From a bacterium (GTDB taxonomy: Bacteria > SZUA-182 > SZUA-191 > JAJRXT01), in contig JAJRUS010000089.1 in assembly GCA_024277675.1 (NCBI GenBank), forward strand, positions 1 through 50,926: DNA of 50,926 nt, written 5' to 3'. A model generated the notes under the pieces. It did no database searches. It saw only the letters and a program-made list of their open reading frames with translations, and had not been told where the DNA came from. Position numbers and translations under genes: made by a program. Of the stretch, positions 1 to 8,499 are shown in pieces. Every line of letters starts with the position of its first letter. Position 1 is the first letter of the stretch.

Positions 1-2
1 CC

Positions 3-305
3 AGCGGCGTGGGTGAGGTTGGCAATCCCACCTGCGGGGATGTAATGAAGCTGTATGTCAAAATCGAAGACAACATAATAGTGGATGTGAAATTTAAAAC
101 ATTTGGCTGTGGGGCGGCGATTGCCACCAGTTCTATGGTCACCGAAATGGTGAAGGGTAAAACCATTGATGAGGCGCTTACCGTATCCAATAAGATGGTG
201 GCTGAAGCCCTGGATGGACTGCCGCCGGCCAAGATGCACTGTTCGGTGTTGGCTGAGGAAGCGCTGAAAAAGGCCATTGACGATTATAGGTCTAAACAAG
301 GTTAG
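3..305 (+). CDS. NifU/IscU-type Fe-S cluster scaffold protein (5' truncated)
   Basis: This is an iron-sulfur assembly scaffold of the NifU N-terminal/IscU family, which holds a nascent Fe-S cluster on three cysteines before handing it to target proteins in the cytoplasm. The reading frame is open from base 3, so about 25 N-terminal residues lie outside the window; the GTG at 9 is internal, because the residues before it also fit the family. All three ligand cysteines are visible in their usual contexts: NPTCGD, FGCGAAIA and MHCSVLAEEA. The protein ends in the Lys-rich helix normal for the short scaffold form, with no C-terminal NifU domain. A cysteine desulfurase is usually the upstream neighbour, but that lies off the window. 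The family call is firm; whether it is the nif, isc or stand-alone version cannot be told. Confidence 0.93.
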   Translation, partial: SGVGEVGNPTCGDVMKLYVKIEDNIIVDVKFKTFGCGAAIATSSMVTEMVKGKTIDEALTVSNKMVAEALDGLPPAKMHCSVLAEEALKKAIDDYRSKQG

Positions 306-332
306 GCTGTAGTTTTAGACTCATACTACAGC
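306..332 (+). terminator. hairpin downstream of the Fe-S scaffold gene
   Basis: GCTGTAG at 306-312 is repeated in inverse as CTACAGC at 326-332, directly after the stop codon. The 7-bp stem has a 13-nt loop and no clear T-run, so this is at best a weak terminator or a 3'-end stabilising hairpin. Confidence 0.3.
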
Positions 333-347
333 TTAGCGCCTTAAAAA

Positions 348-483
348 GGGGACATGTCCCCAATTAGGAATTTTCTTCGGGGACGAGGAGCGGATAGTAG
401 AAAAAGCGCAATGTACACGCAAGTACATGAGCATTTTGAGACTATCTGCGACATAAGTCACTCGGAGAAAAAAACAATTTTTA
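348..483. repeat. palindrome GGGGACATGTCCCC plus long imperfect inverted repeat
   Basis: A perfect 14-bp palindrome (348-361) is followed by a long imperfect fold. The core is GATAGT (393-398) against ACTATC (441-446), with TGTAC (412-416) and GTACA (423-427) closing a 6-nt loop. An outer pair matches the AATTTTCTTCGGGG region (369-382) loosely with the CTCGGAGAAAAAAA stretch (461-474). It fills nearly the whole gap in front of ftsK. It resembles a structured dispersed repeat or MITE-like relic more than a promoter. No coding sequence was recognised in it. Confidence 0.45.
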
Positions 484-492
484 ATGAATAGC

Positions 493-2643
493 ATGTCAGA
501 CGCTAAAGATAAGGTTCTTAGGGAAGCGGTGGGGGTGCTGCTGCTGGCGCTTACCGGCTTGTTGGTGATCAGCCTGATTACCTATAACCCCGCTGACAGT
601 TGGAATACCGAAGCGGCGAAGATCTCCAATTATGCCGGCCTGGTGTGAGCCTTTATCGCTAAATGGCTTTTTGTTATCTTAGGCATAACGGCCTATCTTG
701 TTCCGCTTTTTTGCCTGGCCTTTGCCATCGGCGGTTTCCGCCATACGAAACCGGCCTTTAGCTGGTTTAGATTATCCGGCGGCATATTGTTTCTTATCGC
801 CTGCAGTAGCCTGGCCGCCGTATGCTTTAGAAATTCCCTTACCATTGGCGGTATCAATTTTTCCGCCCCCGGCGGCTGGATCGGAAATCTTATCAGTCAC
901 CGGTTATTGCTGCCTTACTTAAATACCGCCGGCACCTACTTAATTGTGGTCACTCTGTTGATTATATCACTGATGCTGGCCACTGGTCTTTCCTGGTCAA
1001 GATTTTTCGCTCAACTGGAAAAACTCAGTTCACATTTACTTTCGCTAAAGGATGTGGTTGACTCTCCACCCCGTAAGCAATCAAAAAAAAAGACTAAAAC
1101 TAAAGCCGCCAATTCCCCGCACATCATCACCAACCATAAAAACCAGGAAAGTCATTCAACCGAAACAGGGCATTTAAAGATTCCAGCTACCAAGCCGGAT
1201 GCCTATCAATACCCGCCCTTATCGTTACTGTCCGCAGCCAGAATCTCTAATCACGATGAGGCAATGCAGGATTTACTGGAAAACTCCGAGATACTGGTAA
1301 TCAAGTTAAAGGATTTTGGGGTGGAAGGAAAAATAGCCCAGGTTCACCCCGGCCCGGTAATTACCAGATACGAATTTGAACCGGCGCCGGGGGTTAAAAT
1401 TAACAAGGTAACCAATTTAGCCGATGATCTGGCGCTGGCCATGCGGGCCAGGGCGGTGAGAGTAGTGGCGCCTATTCCGGGCAAAGCGGTGGTAGGTATT
1501 GAAATACCCAATCGCCAACGGGAACTGATCTGCTTATCAGAAATCATAGCTTCGGACAGCTTCCAACGGGCGTCCTCCAAATTGACTTTAGCCTTAGGAA
1601 AAGGCACCTCCGGCGCCGCCTATACCACCAATCTGGCCAAAATGCCGCATCTGCTGATTGCCGGGGCTACCGGTTCCGGTAAGAGCGTAACCTTAAACAC
1701 CATTATTTGCAGCCTGTTATATAAAGCCTCGCACAAGGAAGTTCGGTTGGTGATGTTGGATCCCAAGATGCTGGAATTGGGTATATACAATGGGATTCCT
1801 CATCTTTTGACCCCGGTGGTGACTGACGCCAAAAAAGCCGCCCAGGTATTAAAGTGGGCTACCGACAAGATGGAGGAGCGATACCACCTGCTGGCCGGAT
1901 ATGGGGTGCGCAATATCGATCAATATAATCAGTTACTGGCCAAATCAAGCGATACTTCAGCCGCTTTTACCCCCGATTCAGCGGAGCCGGCCACTCCTTT
2001 ACCCTATATTGTCATTATCATTGACGAGTTTGCCGATTTGATGATGGTGGCTCCCCGCGAAGTAGAAACATTGATCACCCGCTTAGCTCAGATGTCGCGG
2101 GCGGTGGGAATTCATTTAATAATTGCCACCCAGCGCCCGTCGGTGGATGTGATTACCGGCCTGATTAAGGCTAATTTCCCTTCACGCATTTCCTTCAGGG
2201 TCTCCTCCAGGGTGGATTCGCGCACCATTATCGATACCATTGGAGCGGAGAAATTGCTGGGCATGGGGGATATGCTGTTTTTACCCCCCGGTACTTCCGA
2301 TTTAATAAGGATTCACGGCGCCATGGTAACCGAAAAAGAGGTAAAAGCAATTGTAACGTTCTTAAAAGATAAGGCTGCACCTCAGTATGACGACTCGCTG
2401 CTTAACTCCCAGAAAGAGGCTGCTTCCCCGGAAGCGGGAGAGAATGAATATGATGAGATGTATGATAAGGCGGTTGAGTTTGTAATGCAAAAGGGAGAAG
2501 CCTCAATATCCTTGATTCAGCGGCGTTTTCGGGTAGGCTATAACCGGGCCGCCCGCATGGTGGAAGTTATGGAACGGGATGGACTGGTAGGATCCTCGAT
2601 AGGGGGTAAGCCCCGGAAGGTTTTGGTAAACAAAGAATTATGA
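493..2643 (+). CDS. ftsK: DNA translocase FtsK/SpoIIIE with an in-frame TGA at codon 52
   Basis: FtsK is the membrane-anchored, septum-located DNA pump that clears chromosomes during division. Read from ATG 493 (or ATG 484 in the same frame) the gene would encode about 716 aa: an N-terminal block of hydrophobic segments (to about residue 180), a charged linker, and the motor. Walker A is GATGSGKS with its Lys near residue 397, and Walker B is IIIIDEFADLMM. The signature around QRPSVDVITGLIKANFPSR and a C-terminal winged-helix gamma domain (QRRFRVGYNRAARM) follow. The frame is broken by TGA at 646-648, inside a membrane segment where relatives commonly carry Gly, so GGA to TGA is the simplest explanation. 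Translation from internal TTG 787 would lose the first two hydrophobic segments. The TGA stop overlaps the next ATG (ATGA at 2640-2643). A weak GGAG lies at 464-467. Confidence 0.93.
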
Positions 2644-3281
2644 AACTAAAGTTTTTTTTCTTGATATCGCTGATAATTCTTACCGTTCCGGCTCAGGCTG
2701 AGCTTACGCTGGAGGCGGTTGTGGATCAGATTCAGCAAAAATATAATGCCACCAACACCTTAGAGGCTAATTTTACTCAAACCGCCTATAATAATGCCTT
2801 GAACCAAACTCAAACCGCCCAGGGAATACTGTATATAAAAAAACCAGGCATGATGCGTTGGGATTATATTTCTCCGGAAAAACAGTCATTTATTCTAAAT
2901 GACCGAATTTTCTGGTGGTATACCCCGCAGAATAAACAGGTAATAAAAAAAGAGGCTAAATCAGCCTTTGACTCTAACCTGCCGCTGGCATTTATAAGTG
3001 GAATAGGACGCCTGTCGCAGGATTTTAATATTAAATTTGCCGCCGAACAACACCCACAAGGCTCGTATGTGCTTTCATTAATACCTAAAAAGCCACAGGT
3101 GAATCTCAACAAGATGTTGCTTAAAGTAAATGATGAGCAATTTGATATTCAAGCAGTAATCATGTATGATTTTTATGAAAATGTTACTACTATAAAATTT
3201 GACAAGCACAAAATAAATACTCCCATAGACACCGCACGTTTCCACTTTGAAGTGCCGCCGGGGGTTCGGGTGGTTGAATAA
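2640..3281 (+). CDS. lolA: LolA-like outer-membrane lipoprotein carrier
   Basis: This is a periplasmic LolA/LolB-fold carrier that would ferry lipoproteins from the inner membrane to the outer membrane. The 213-aa product begins with a clear signal peptide (MKLKFFFLISLIILTVPAQA) and continues with the LolA pattern: an N-terminal helix (LEAVVDQIQQKYN), LEANFTQT, a GILYIKKPGMMRWDYISPEKQ strand pair, and the FWWYTPQNKQ segment. The length is normal for LolA. The ATG overlaps the ftsK stop by 4 nt, so translational coupling is likely, and the ftsK-lolA order is a common one in Gram-negative genomes. It directly abuts the DUF4390 gene downstream. The family is clear; its exact cargo is inferred from the family. 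Confidence 0.9.
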   Translation: MKLKFFFLISLIILTVPAQAELTLEAVVDQIQQKYNATNTLEANFTQTAYNNALNQTQTAQGILYIKKPGMMRWDYISPEKQSFILNDRIFWWYTPQNKQVIKKEAKSAFDSNLPLAFISGIGRLSQDFNIKFAAEQHPQGSYVLSLIPKKPQVNLNKMLLKVNDEQFDIQAVIMYDFYENVTTIKFDKHKINTPIDTARFHFEVPPGVRVVE

Positions 3282-3878
3282 ATGAAACACTGGATTAAAG
3301 TTGTAGCTGTTTGGCTAGGTATCATGATTATGTGGGGGGCAAATAGCGCCCTGGCTATTGATGCCGGGATGACGAAATTAACCATTAACTCTTCCGGTAC
3401 ATATCTGGTGTTATCCGCTAATTTAGAGTTGCCCTTCAAAGGCAAGCTCAAGGAAACTATCCTCAGCGGAATCAATACTACCTTTGTGTTCAGGATTGAA
3501 CTACTGCGGAAGCGCTTCTGGTGGTTTGACGAGGAAATTATTTCTCAGGAGGTTATCCATACGGTAATCTATGATACCTTAAGCAAGCAATACACGCTTC
3601 GTATCAGCGATAAGTATAATGAACAGGCGCTGGTTACCACCAGTTTTGAGGAGATGAAAAAATGGATGTCCAGCTTAAGCGGCATTAAAATAATTCCACT
3701 TGAGGATATCCAGCCCCAGGCGCATTATTATATCAGGGCGATGGCCGAAATGGAGGCGCTGGAGATGTTGTTTCCCTTGAAATATATCCCATTTATGGCG
3801 TCTTTTCAAGAATTTGAAACCCCCTGGACTATTGTCCCGGTAACCGCCATTCTGCCCCAACCAGGCAGGGGTCAATGA
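3282..3878 (+). CDS. DUF4390 family exported protein
   Basis: A 198-aa protein whose ATG follows the lolA stop without a gap. It has an N-terminal hydrophobic signal (WIKVVAVWLGIMIMWGANSALA). The body matches the DUF4390 pattern: an early strand with LVLSANLELPFKGKLKE, an aromatic RFWWFDEEI turn, and a VIYDTLSKQYTLR segment. DUF4390 proteins have no established biochemical role; in many proteobacteria they sit immediately upstream of the NtrY kinase, as here, so a role as a periplasmic partner or modulator of that sensor is an inference from context. Nothing in the sequence suggests an enzyme active site. Confidence 0.82.
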   Translation: MKHWIKVVAVWLGIMIMWGANSALAIDAGMTKLTINSSGTYLVLSANLELPFKGKLKETILSGINTTFVFRIELLRKRFWWFDEEIISQEVIHTVIYDTLSKQYTLRISDKYNEQALVTTSFEEMKKWMSSLSGIKIIPLEDIQPQAHYYIRAMAEMEALEMLFPLKYIPFMASFQEFETPWTIVPVTAILPQPGRGQ

Positions 3879-3888
3879 CCTCCGACCT

Positions 3889-3922
3889 GGATTAATCACG
3901 ACCAAACCGTTATGGCTAATGC
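3889..3922 (+). repeat. 34-bp intergenic repeat, copy 1
   Basis: This stretch between DUF4390 and the kinase matches 30201-30234 (between the batC- and batD-like genes) at about 27 of 34 positions without gaps. It starts with GGATTAAT and contains an identical AACCGTTATGGC block. Both copies lie in short within-operon gaps. Confidence 0.45.
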
Positions 3923-4010
3923 CGCCGCCTGCCGACTTACAGATGGAAGCGGAGGTTTATTTATGCGGCGGGAAAGATTATATAACTTACTATACCCACA
4001 CCAAGATTAA
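3912..4010 (+). CDS. possible 32-aa leader ORF upstream of the NtrY-like kinase
   Basis: An ATG inside the shared intergenic repeat opens a short frame (beginning MANAAACRLTDGSGG) whose TAA ends two bases before the kinase ATG at 4013. The kinase itself has no visible RBS, so coupled translation from this ORF is conceivable. I recognise no family, and it may be a chance frame. Confidence 0.25.
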   Translation: MANAAACRLTDGSGGLFMRRERLYNLLYPHQD

Positions 4011-4012
4011 TC

Positions 4013-6220
4013 ATGCACGAGGAGCTGCTCAGGAAAAGAAGACGCAAATGGCTGATTGCCGTTGGGGTATTGCTGCTGATTGTGGTGCTTACCGCCATCG
4101 AGACCCTGGTACATGAATTACGCACTCCCTCTAATATAACCGATAACCTGCGGGTCTTCACCCTACTCAATTTCAACATCATTGTGGTTATGGGGCTGCT
4201 GCTGCTGGTATTTCGGCAGCTCATTAAACTCTATATAGAGCGGAAACAGAATGTATTGGGTTCCAAGTTCAAGGCCAAACTCATTTTTGCCTTCGTCGGT
4301 TTGTCATTAGTTCCCACCATCCTTTTATTCCTGGTAAGTAACAACCTCATCAGTAACACCATCGATAGCTGGTTTAATACCCAGAATGAAGAGTCTTTAA
4401 AAAAAGCCTTGGTGGTCGCCCAGACGTATTATGAAAATACCCTGGGGAAAGCCTTCAGATCGGCCAATGAAATCAGCCAGCTTATCACTCACCACAGCTT
4501 GCTGGATGCCGAAAATTCAAAATCATTACAAGCCATAATTAGTGAAAAGCAACTGGAGGCTCAACTGGGGGCGATAAAATTAATTACCGCCGGGGGAGAG
4601 GAGATTATTAGTATGACCAACCCCCGTATTCCCAGCAGCCGCTTTATAGCCTCTACCCGGGAACTGGTTGAACGGGGTCTTAAGGGGGAGGAATTTTCCA
4701 TCATAAGGAGTGTAGAAGGCAAAGATTTGATCGATGGGGTGGTGCCTGTTTTCTCAAAATGGGAGAGAAGTGATGTGGTGGGGGTGTTACTTTTTAACTA
4801 TTATGAACCCAACAGCCTGATGAAGGAGATAAACGATATCCGCTTGGATTACGAGGAATACAAACAGCGCAAAGTCTATAAAACCCCGCTGAAATCCATA
4901 TATACCACTATCGGCCTGGTTGCTACCTTGATTATAATTTTTTCGGCAATCTGGATCGGCTTTCAAATTGCCCGCGGCATAACCGTGCCTTTCCAGAAGC
5001 TGGCTGAAGGCACCCGGGCGGTAGCGGCCGGGAATCTGGATTACAAGGTAGAGGTTAAGGCCGATGATGAAATCAAAATTCTGGTGGATTCATTTAATCA
5101 GATGACTACCGACTTACGCCACAATAAAGCGGAACTGGAAAAGGTTAACCTGAACTTAAAGCAGGCTAACCTGGAACTGGAGCAGCGTACGAATTACATT
5201 ATAACGGTACTCCAGAATATAGCTACCGGGGTGGTTTCTATTGATAAGCAGGGCCGCATCAGCACGCTGAATAAAGCGGCCATCAAAATGCTGAAACTCA
5301 ACCCCCAGCAGACCAGGGGGTGTCATTTCGAGGAGGTTTTCGGGGTACCGGCGCTGGAGGAGATAAAGAACCTGATAACTGGACTGCAAAAGAGCGACTT
5401 GGAAATATATCGTCGCGAGGTGCGTTTAAAACGCCGGCTGTCGGTGCGCACCTTACTGGCCTGGGCCACCATATTAAGAGACAATAATCAAAACTATCTG
5501 GGCATTGTGCTGGTGCTGGATGATCTAACACAACTGGTTAAGGCGCAGAAGGTAGCCGCCTGGCAGGAGGTGGCTCGCCGGATGGCGCATGAAATCAAAA
5601 ATCCGCTTACTCCGATTCAGCTTTGTTCCCAACGCCTGCGCCGCAAACTGAACCAGAATGTCCCGGAATACTCAAGCCTGGTGGATGAATGTACCACTAC
5701 CATCATTAGAGAGGTGGACAGCTTGAAGACCCTGGTGGATGAGTTTTCCCGCTTTGCCCGCATGCCGGCCGCCAATCTTCAGCCACAGGATTTAGATAAG
5801 GTCATTATCGACACCATATCGCTGTACACTGGTTTGCCCGTGGGGGCCAGGATTCTTACCCGGCTTGAACCCAACATGCCCCCCATTAATCTGGATACCG
5901 AACAAATTAGAAGGGCGCTGGTTAATTTAATTGATAATGCGTTGCATGCTTCAAACGGCAAACCGGAGATCAGCATCAGCACCCATTATGAACCGGCATT
6001 GCAGATTGTCAGATTAGAGATAGCCGATCGGGGCGTAGGCATTTCGGATGATGACAAAGAACGGTTGTTTCTGCCGTATTTTTCCACCAAGAAAAGCGGT
6101 ACCGGCCTGGGACTGGCTATAGTTCACCGCATCATTACCGATCATCACGGTTATATCCGACTGGAGGATAACCAGCCCCAGGGGGCCAAGTTTATTATAG
6201 AATTACCGGCAGAAGCCTAA
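4013..6220 (+). CDS. NtrY-like membrane sensor histidine kinase
   Basis: A 735-aa sensor kinase with the NtrY architecture. Two membrane segments lie near residues 13-30 and 45-66, a third near 88-110 (LIFAFVGLSLVPTILLFLV), then an extracytoplasmic region and a fourth membrane segment near 300-325. HAMP (about 325-378), a PAS domain (about 395-500) and the kinase core follow. The H-box is RRMAHEIKNPLTPIQL with His526. The ATP-binding domain shows LVNLIDNALHAS (N box), DRGVGI (G1) and TGLGLAI (G2). The DUF4390 gene upstream is the usual companion, but the expected NtrX response regulator does not follow, so the cognate regulator must be elsewhere. NtrY systems sense envelope, redox or nitrogen cues; the ligand here is unknown. 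The start has a poor RBS. Confidence 0.92.
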   Translation: MHEELLRKRRRKWLIAVGVLLLIVVLTAIETLVHELRTPSNITDNLRVFTLLNFNIIVVMGLLLLVFRQLIKLYIERKQNVLGSKFKAKLIFAFVGLSLVPTILLFLVSNNLISNTIDSWFNTQNEESLKKALVVAQTYYENTLGKAFRSANEISQLITHHSLLDAENSKSLQAIISEKQLEAQLGAIKLITAGGEEIISMTNPRIPSSRFIASTRELVERGLKGEEFSIIRSVEGKDLIDGVVPVFSKWERSDVVGVLLFNYYEPNSLMKEINDIRLDYEEYKQRKVYKTPLKSIYTTIGLVATLIIIFSAIWIGFQIARGITVPFQKLAEGTRAVAAGNLDYKVEVKADDEIKILVDSFNQMTTDLRHNKAELEKVNLNLKQANLELEQRTNYIITVLQNIATGVVSIDKQGRISTLNKAAIKMLKLNPQQTRGCHFEEVFGVPALEEIKNLITGLQKSDLEIYRREVRLKRRLSVRTLLAWATILRDNNQNYLGIVLVLDDLTQLVKAQKVAAWQEVARRMAHEIKNPLTPIQLCSQRLRRKLNQNVPEYSSLVDECTTTIIREVDSLKTLVDEFSRFARMPAANLQPQDLDKVIIDTISLYTGLPVGARILTRLEPNMPPINLDTEQIRRALVNLIDNALHASNGKPEISISTHYEPALQIVRLEIADRGVGISDDDKERLFLPYFSTKKSGTGLGLAIVHRIITDHHGYIRLEDNQPQGAKFIIELPAEA

Positions 6221-6227
6221 GCAACAA

Positions 6228-6246
6228 CCGGGGTCAGTAACCCCGG
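6228..6246 (+). terminator. GC-rich hairpin after the kinase gene
   Basis: CCGGGGT (6228-6234) and ACCCCGG (6240-6246) form a perfect 7-bp stem with a 5-nt loop, 7 nt past the kinase stop. There is no T-run, so it is a 3'-end hairpin or a non-canonical terminator. Confidence 0.45.
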
Positions 6247-6312
6247 GCCGGACAGGCCAGCCTGAACAATTATGTGGTAGCCTTATTGCTAACTATGCTT
6301 CAGACTTTGGCG

Positions 6313-6341
6313 TTGCTTTTTTGACACCCTTAAATTATAAT
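6313..6341 (+). promoter_or_regulatory. sigma-70-type promoter for the toxin-antitoxin locus
   Basis: TTGCTT (6313-6318), a 17-bp spacer and a perfect TATAAT (6336-6341) precede the small ORF at 6363. The nearby TTGACA at 6321 has only a 9-bp spacer to the same -10 and cannot be its partner. Confidence 0.5.
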
Positions 6342-6362
6342 GTGTTTCAGGAGACTGGGCTG

Positions 6363-6524
6363 ATGCAGGGACTGCAAAAACCGTTGCTTTATCTATACAA
6401 TCCTGACCGGGTTGGGAAAGAGGACTTACCCTGTCTACAAGGAGCTTACATAATACAAAGTAATGCCAGGGAGGTAAATCCTGAATATAGGGATATTTTG
6501 AGAGAGCTAGTGTTTAAAAAATAG
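6363..6524 (+). CDS. hypothetical 53-aa protein
   Basis: A short frame from ATG 6363, with GGAGA eight bases upstream and a TATAAT promoter just before it. The product (MQGLQKPLLYLYNPDR, then a charged tail ending in LRELVFKK) has no motif I recognise. It lies 39 nt before the antitoxin-like DUF433 gene and may be part of the same transcript. It could be a third small member of the toxin-antitoxin locus, a remnant of a longer gene, or non-coding; the good RBS is the main support. Confidence 0.4.
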   Translation: MQGLQKPLLYLYNPDRVGKEDLPCLQGAYIIQSNAREVNPEYRDILRELVFKK

Positions 6525-6563
6525 GGTTCAGCTGAAAAATGGGTACCTGTGGAGGTAAATATA

Positions 6564-6800
6564 ATGAATAACCGGATTGAGGTCAATCCTCATATCTGCC
6601 ATGGACAGCCATGTATCAGGGATACCAGGGTCATGGTCTATCTAATTATTGAGCTTTTAGAGGCAGGCATAACGCCGGCTGATATTATAAGGGACTACTA
6701 TCCTCATATTACTTTGGAGGATATCAAGGCCTGCCTGCATTATGCGGCTGATTTAATTAAAAATCAAGAGGCTGTTCCCTTTGAGGAGGCCTATGCTTGA
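6564..6800 (+). CDS. DUF433 family antitoxin-like protein
   Basis: A 78-aa protein of the DUF433 family, small helix-turn-helix proteins often paired with PIN-like toxins. The signature is intact: NPHICHGQPCIRDTRVMVYLI, then a helical block GITPADIIRDYYPHITLEDIKACLHYA. ATG 6564 is chosen over the upstream GTG because GGAGG (6551-6555) stands eight bases before it. The TGA overlaps the TTG start of the next gene by 4 nt (TTGA), the tight coupling expected of an antitoxin-toxin pair. By analogy it would bind and neutralise the DUF5615 protein and repress the operon promoter. Confidence 0.88.
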   Translation: MNNRIEVNPHICHGQPCIRDTRVMVYLIIELLEAGITPADIIRDYYPHITLEDIKACLHYAADLIKNQEAVPFEEAYA

Positions 6801-7168
6801 GGTTTCTCACAGATGAAAATATACCACCCAAGATAGTGGCTTATCTTGAGGGCTTAGGACATGATGTAAAACCTATCTTGGGGGAACGCCTATCGGGTAT
6901 ATCCGATGAAGCTGTTATGGAGAAAGCTATGGATGAAGGTCATACGCTGGTTACCTTTGATAAGCATTTCGGTAATATTCTTAGATATCCGCCAGGGAAG
7001 ATGGCGGGGGTTATTCTGCTGAAGATTCACCCCCCTGTTATTGGCAAAATAACCGGCGCCCTGGACAACTTCTTTAAAAAACATGGAGAATCCCCTCTGC
7101 AAGGGAAGTTGATAGTTCTTTCCAGTAAGGGATACAGAGTTAGAGGGGAATCCCGTTCAGCTATTTGA
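6797..7168 (+). CDS. DUF5615 family PIN-like putative toxin
   Basis: A 123-aa protein of the DUF5615 (PIN-like) family, predicted ribonuclease toxins. Acidic residues typical of the fold are present: Asp and Glu in FLTDENIP at the N-terminus, Asp/Glu in SGISDEAVMEKAMDEGHTLVTFDKHFGN, and a hydrophobic strand AGVILLKI. The start is a TTG overlapping the antitoxin stop by 4 nt. The length is normal and the frame intact, so the pair looks complete. RNase activity is inferred from the fold family and not shown by the sequence alone. Confidence 0.85.
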   Translation: MRFLTDENIPPKIVAYLEGLGHDVKPILGERLSGISDEAVMEKAMDEGHTLVTFDKHFGNILRYPPGKMAGVILLKIHPPVIGKITGALDNFFKKHGESPLQGKLIVLSSKGYRVRGESRSAI

Positions 7169-7186
7169 AGGGTAGAGGAGCGAAGG

Positions 7187-8464
7187 TTGAAGATATTAGT
7201 CATCGGTAGCGGGGGTCGTGAGCATGCTTTGGTGTGGAAAATAGGCGCAAGCCCGCTGGTATCTAAAATATATTGCTTGCCGGGGAGCGCCGGTATTGCA
7301 AAAACCGCCGAATGCGTGGCTTTGGATCCGCTCGATATAACCCAGGTAGCCGACTGGGCATACCAGCACCGGATAGATTTAACCGTGGTGGGGCCTGAAT
7401 TACCGCTGACCCTGGGGATTGTGGATGAGTTTCAGACTCGCGGACTGGCCATATTCGGAGCTACTAAAAAAGCGGCCCGGATTGAAGGCAGTAAGGTTTT
7501 TTGTAAGGAATTACTGCGCAAATATAACATTCCTACCGCTGATTACCGCAGCTTCTCCGAGCCGCAAGCCGCTAAAGACTATGTAAGGCAATTGACAAAA
7601 CCGGTGGTGGTTAAGGCTGACGGCTTAGCGGCCGGTAAGGGGGTTATTATATGTAAAGATAACGCAGCCGCCGAGCAGGCGGTTACATTAATTATGGAAG
7701 AGCGGGCTTTCGGGGCGGCCGGTGAGCGGATTATAGTTGAGGATTGCCTGGTGGGTGATGAGGCTTCGTTTCTGGTATTCACCGATGGGGAGACCGTACT
7801 GCCGATGGTTTCGGCCCAGGATCATAAGCCGGTATATGACGGGGATCAGGGGCCTAATACGGGTGGTATGGGAGCCTATTCGCCAACTCCGCTGGTCACC
7901 CCGGAGTTGACCGAGCGGATAATGCAGCAGGTTATGCTGCCCACCGTAAAGGGGCTGGCCCGGGAAGGCTGTCCATACAAAGGGGTGCTTTATGCCGGTA
8001 TAATGCTGGTTGACGGTAAGCCCTATGTATTGGAATTCAACGCCCGCTTTGGTGATCCTGAGACGCAAGTCATCCTGCCCTTAATGGATAGCGACATAGT
8101 GCCTGTCATGCAGGCGGTGGTAGCTGAAAGGTTGGCGGAAGTGAATATCAAATGGAAGCCGGGAGCGGCGGTATGTGTGACCCTTGCTTCCGGCGGCTAT
8201 CCGGGCAGCTATCAAAAGGGCCAAGTTATTAAAGGCTTAAATAAGCTTCAATCCATGGACAATATATTGTTATTTCATGCCGGCACTAATTATAAAAATG
8301 GTTCCTGGATTACTAACGGCGGGCGGGTGTTGGGTGTGGTAGGGTACGGCCTGGACATTCCGGCCGCTATTGAATGTGCATATAAGGGGGTGAGTAACGT
8401 AAACTTTGAGCAAATGCATTGTCGGACAGACATTGGGAAAAAGGCAGTTAACTATCTTGGTTAA
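7187..8464 (+). CDS. purD: phosphoribosylamine-glycine ligase (GARS)
   Basis: PurD joins phosphoribosylamine and glycine using ATP, the second step of de novo purine synthesis. The 425-aa product has the typical N-terminal GSGGREHALVWKI motif, the ATP-grasp domain (VVKADGLAAGKGVIICKD, then a DGETVLPMVSAQDHKPVYDGDQGPNTGGMGAYSP segment) and the metal-binding LEFNARFGDPETQ. Length is that of a monofunctional GARS. The start is TTG with GAGGAG at 7175-7180, six bases upstream. It follows the toxin gene by 18 nt with no terminator visible, so read-through is possible, though the genes are functionally unrelated. No other pur genes are in the window. Confidence 0.96.
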   Translation: MKILVIGSGGREHALVWKIGASPLVSKIYCLPGSAGIAKTAECVALDPLDITQVADWAYQHRIDLTVVGPELPLTLGIVDEFQTRGLAIFGATKKAARIEGSKVFCKELLRKYNIPTADYRSFSEPQAAKDYVRQLTKPVVVKADGLAAGKGVIICKDNAAAEQAVTLIMEERAFGAAGERIIVEDCLVGDEASFLVFTDGETVLPMVSAQDHKPVYDGDQGPNTGGMGAYSPTPLVTPELTERIMQQVMLPTVKGLAREGCPYKGVLYAGIMLVDGKPYVLEFNARFGDPETQVILPLMDSDIVPVMQAVVAERLAEVNIKWKPGAAVCVTLASGGYPGSYQKGQVIKGLNKLQSMDNILLFHAGTNYKNGSWITNGGRVLGVVGYGLDIPAAIECAYKGVSNVNFEQMHCRTDIGKKAVNYLG

Positions 8465-8499
8465 GGTATTTTATTACTTGAAAGAGGTGAAGTTGACTT

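Noticed and set aside
646-648. Recoding of TGA to glycine or selenocysteine
   Set aside because: TGA ends ftsK itself and several other genes in the window, and the site is inside a membrane helix without a SECIS-like context.
698-922. Plus-strand frame overlapping the start of ftsK
   Set aside because: It lies in another frame over the FtsK membrane region, and the FtsK frame continues upstream through the TGA.
6321-6341. TTGACA followed by TATAAT
   Set aside because: Only 9 bp apart; too close to be one promoter. TTGCTT at 6313 has the correct 17-bp spacing and is used instead.
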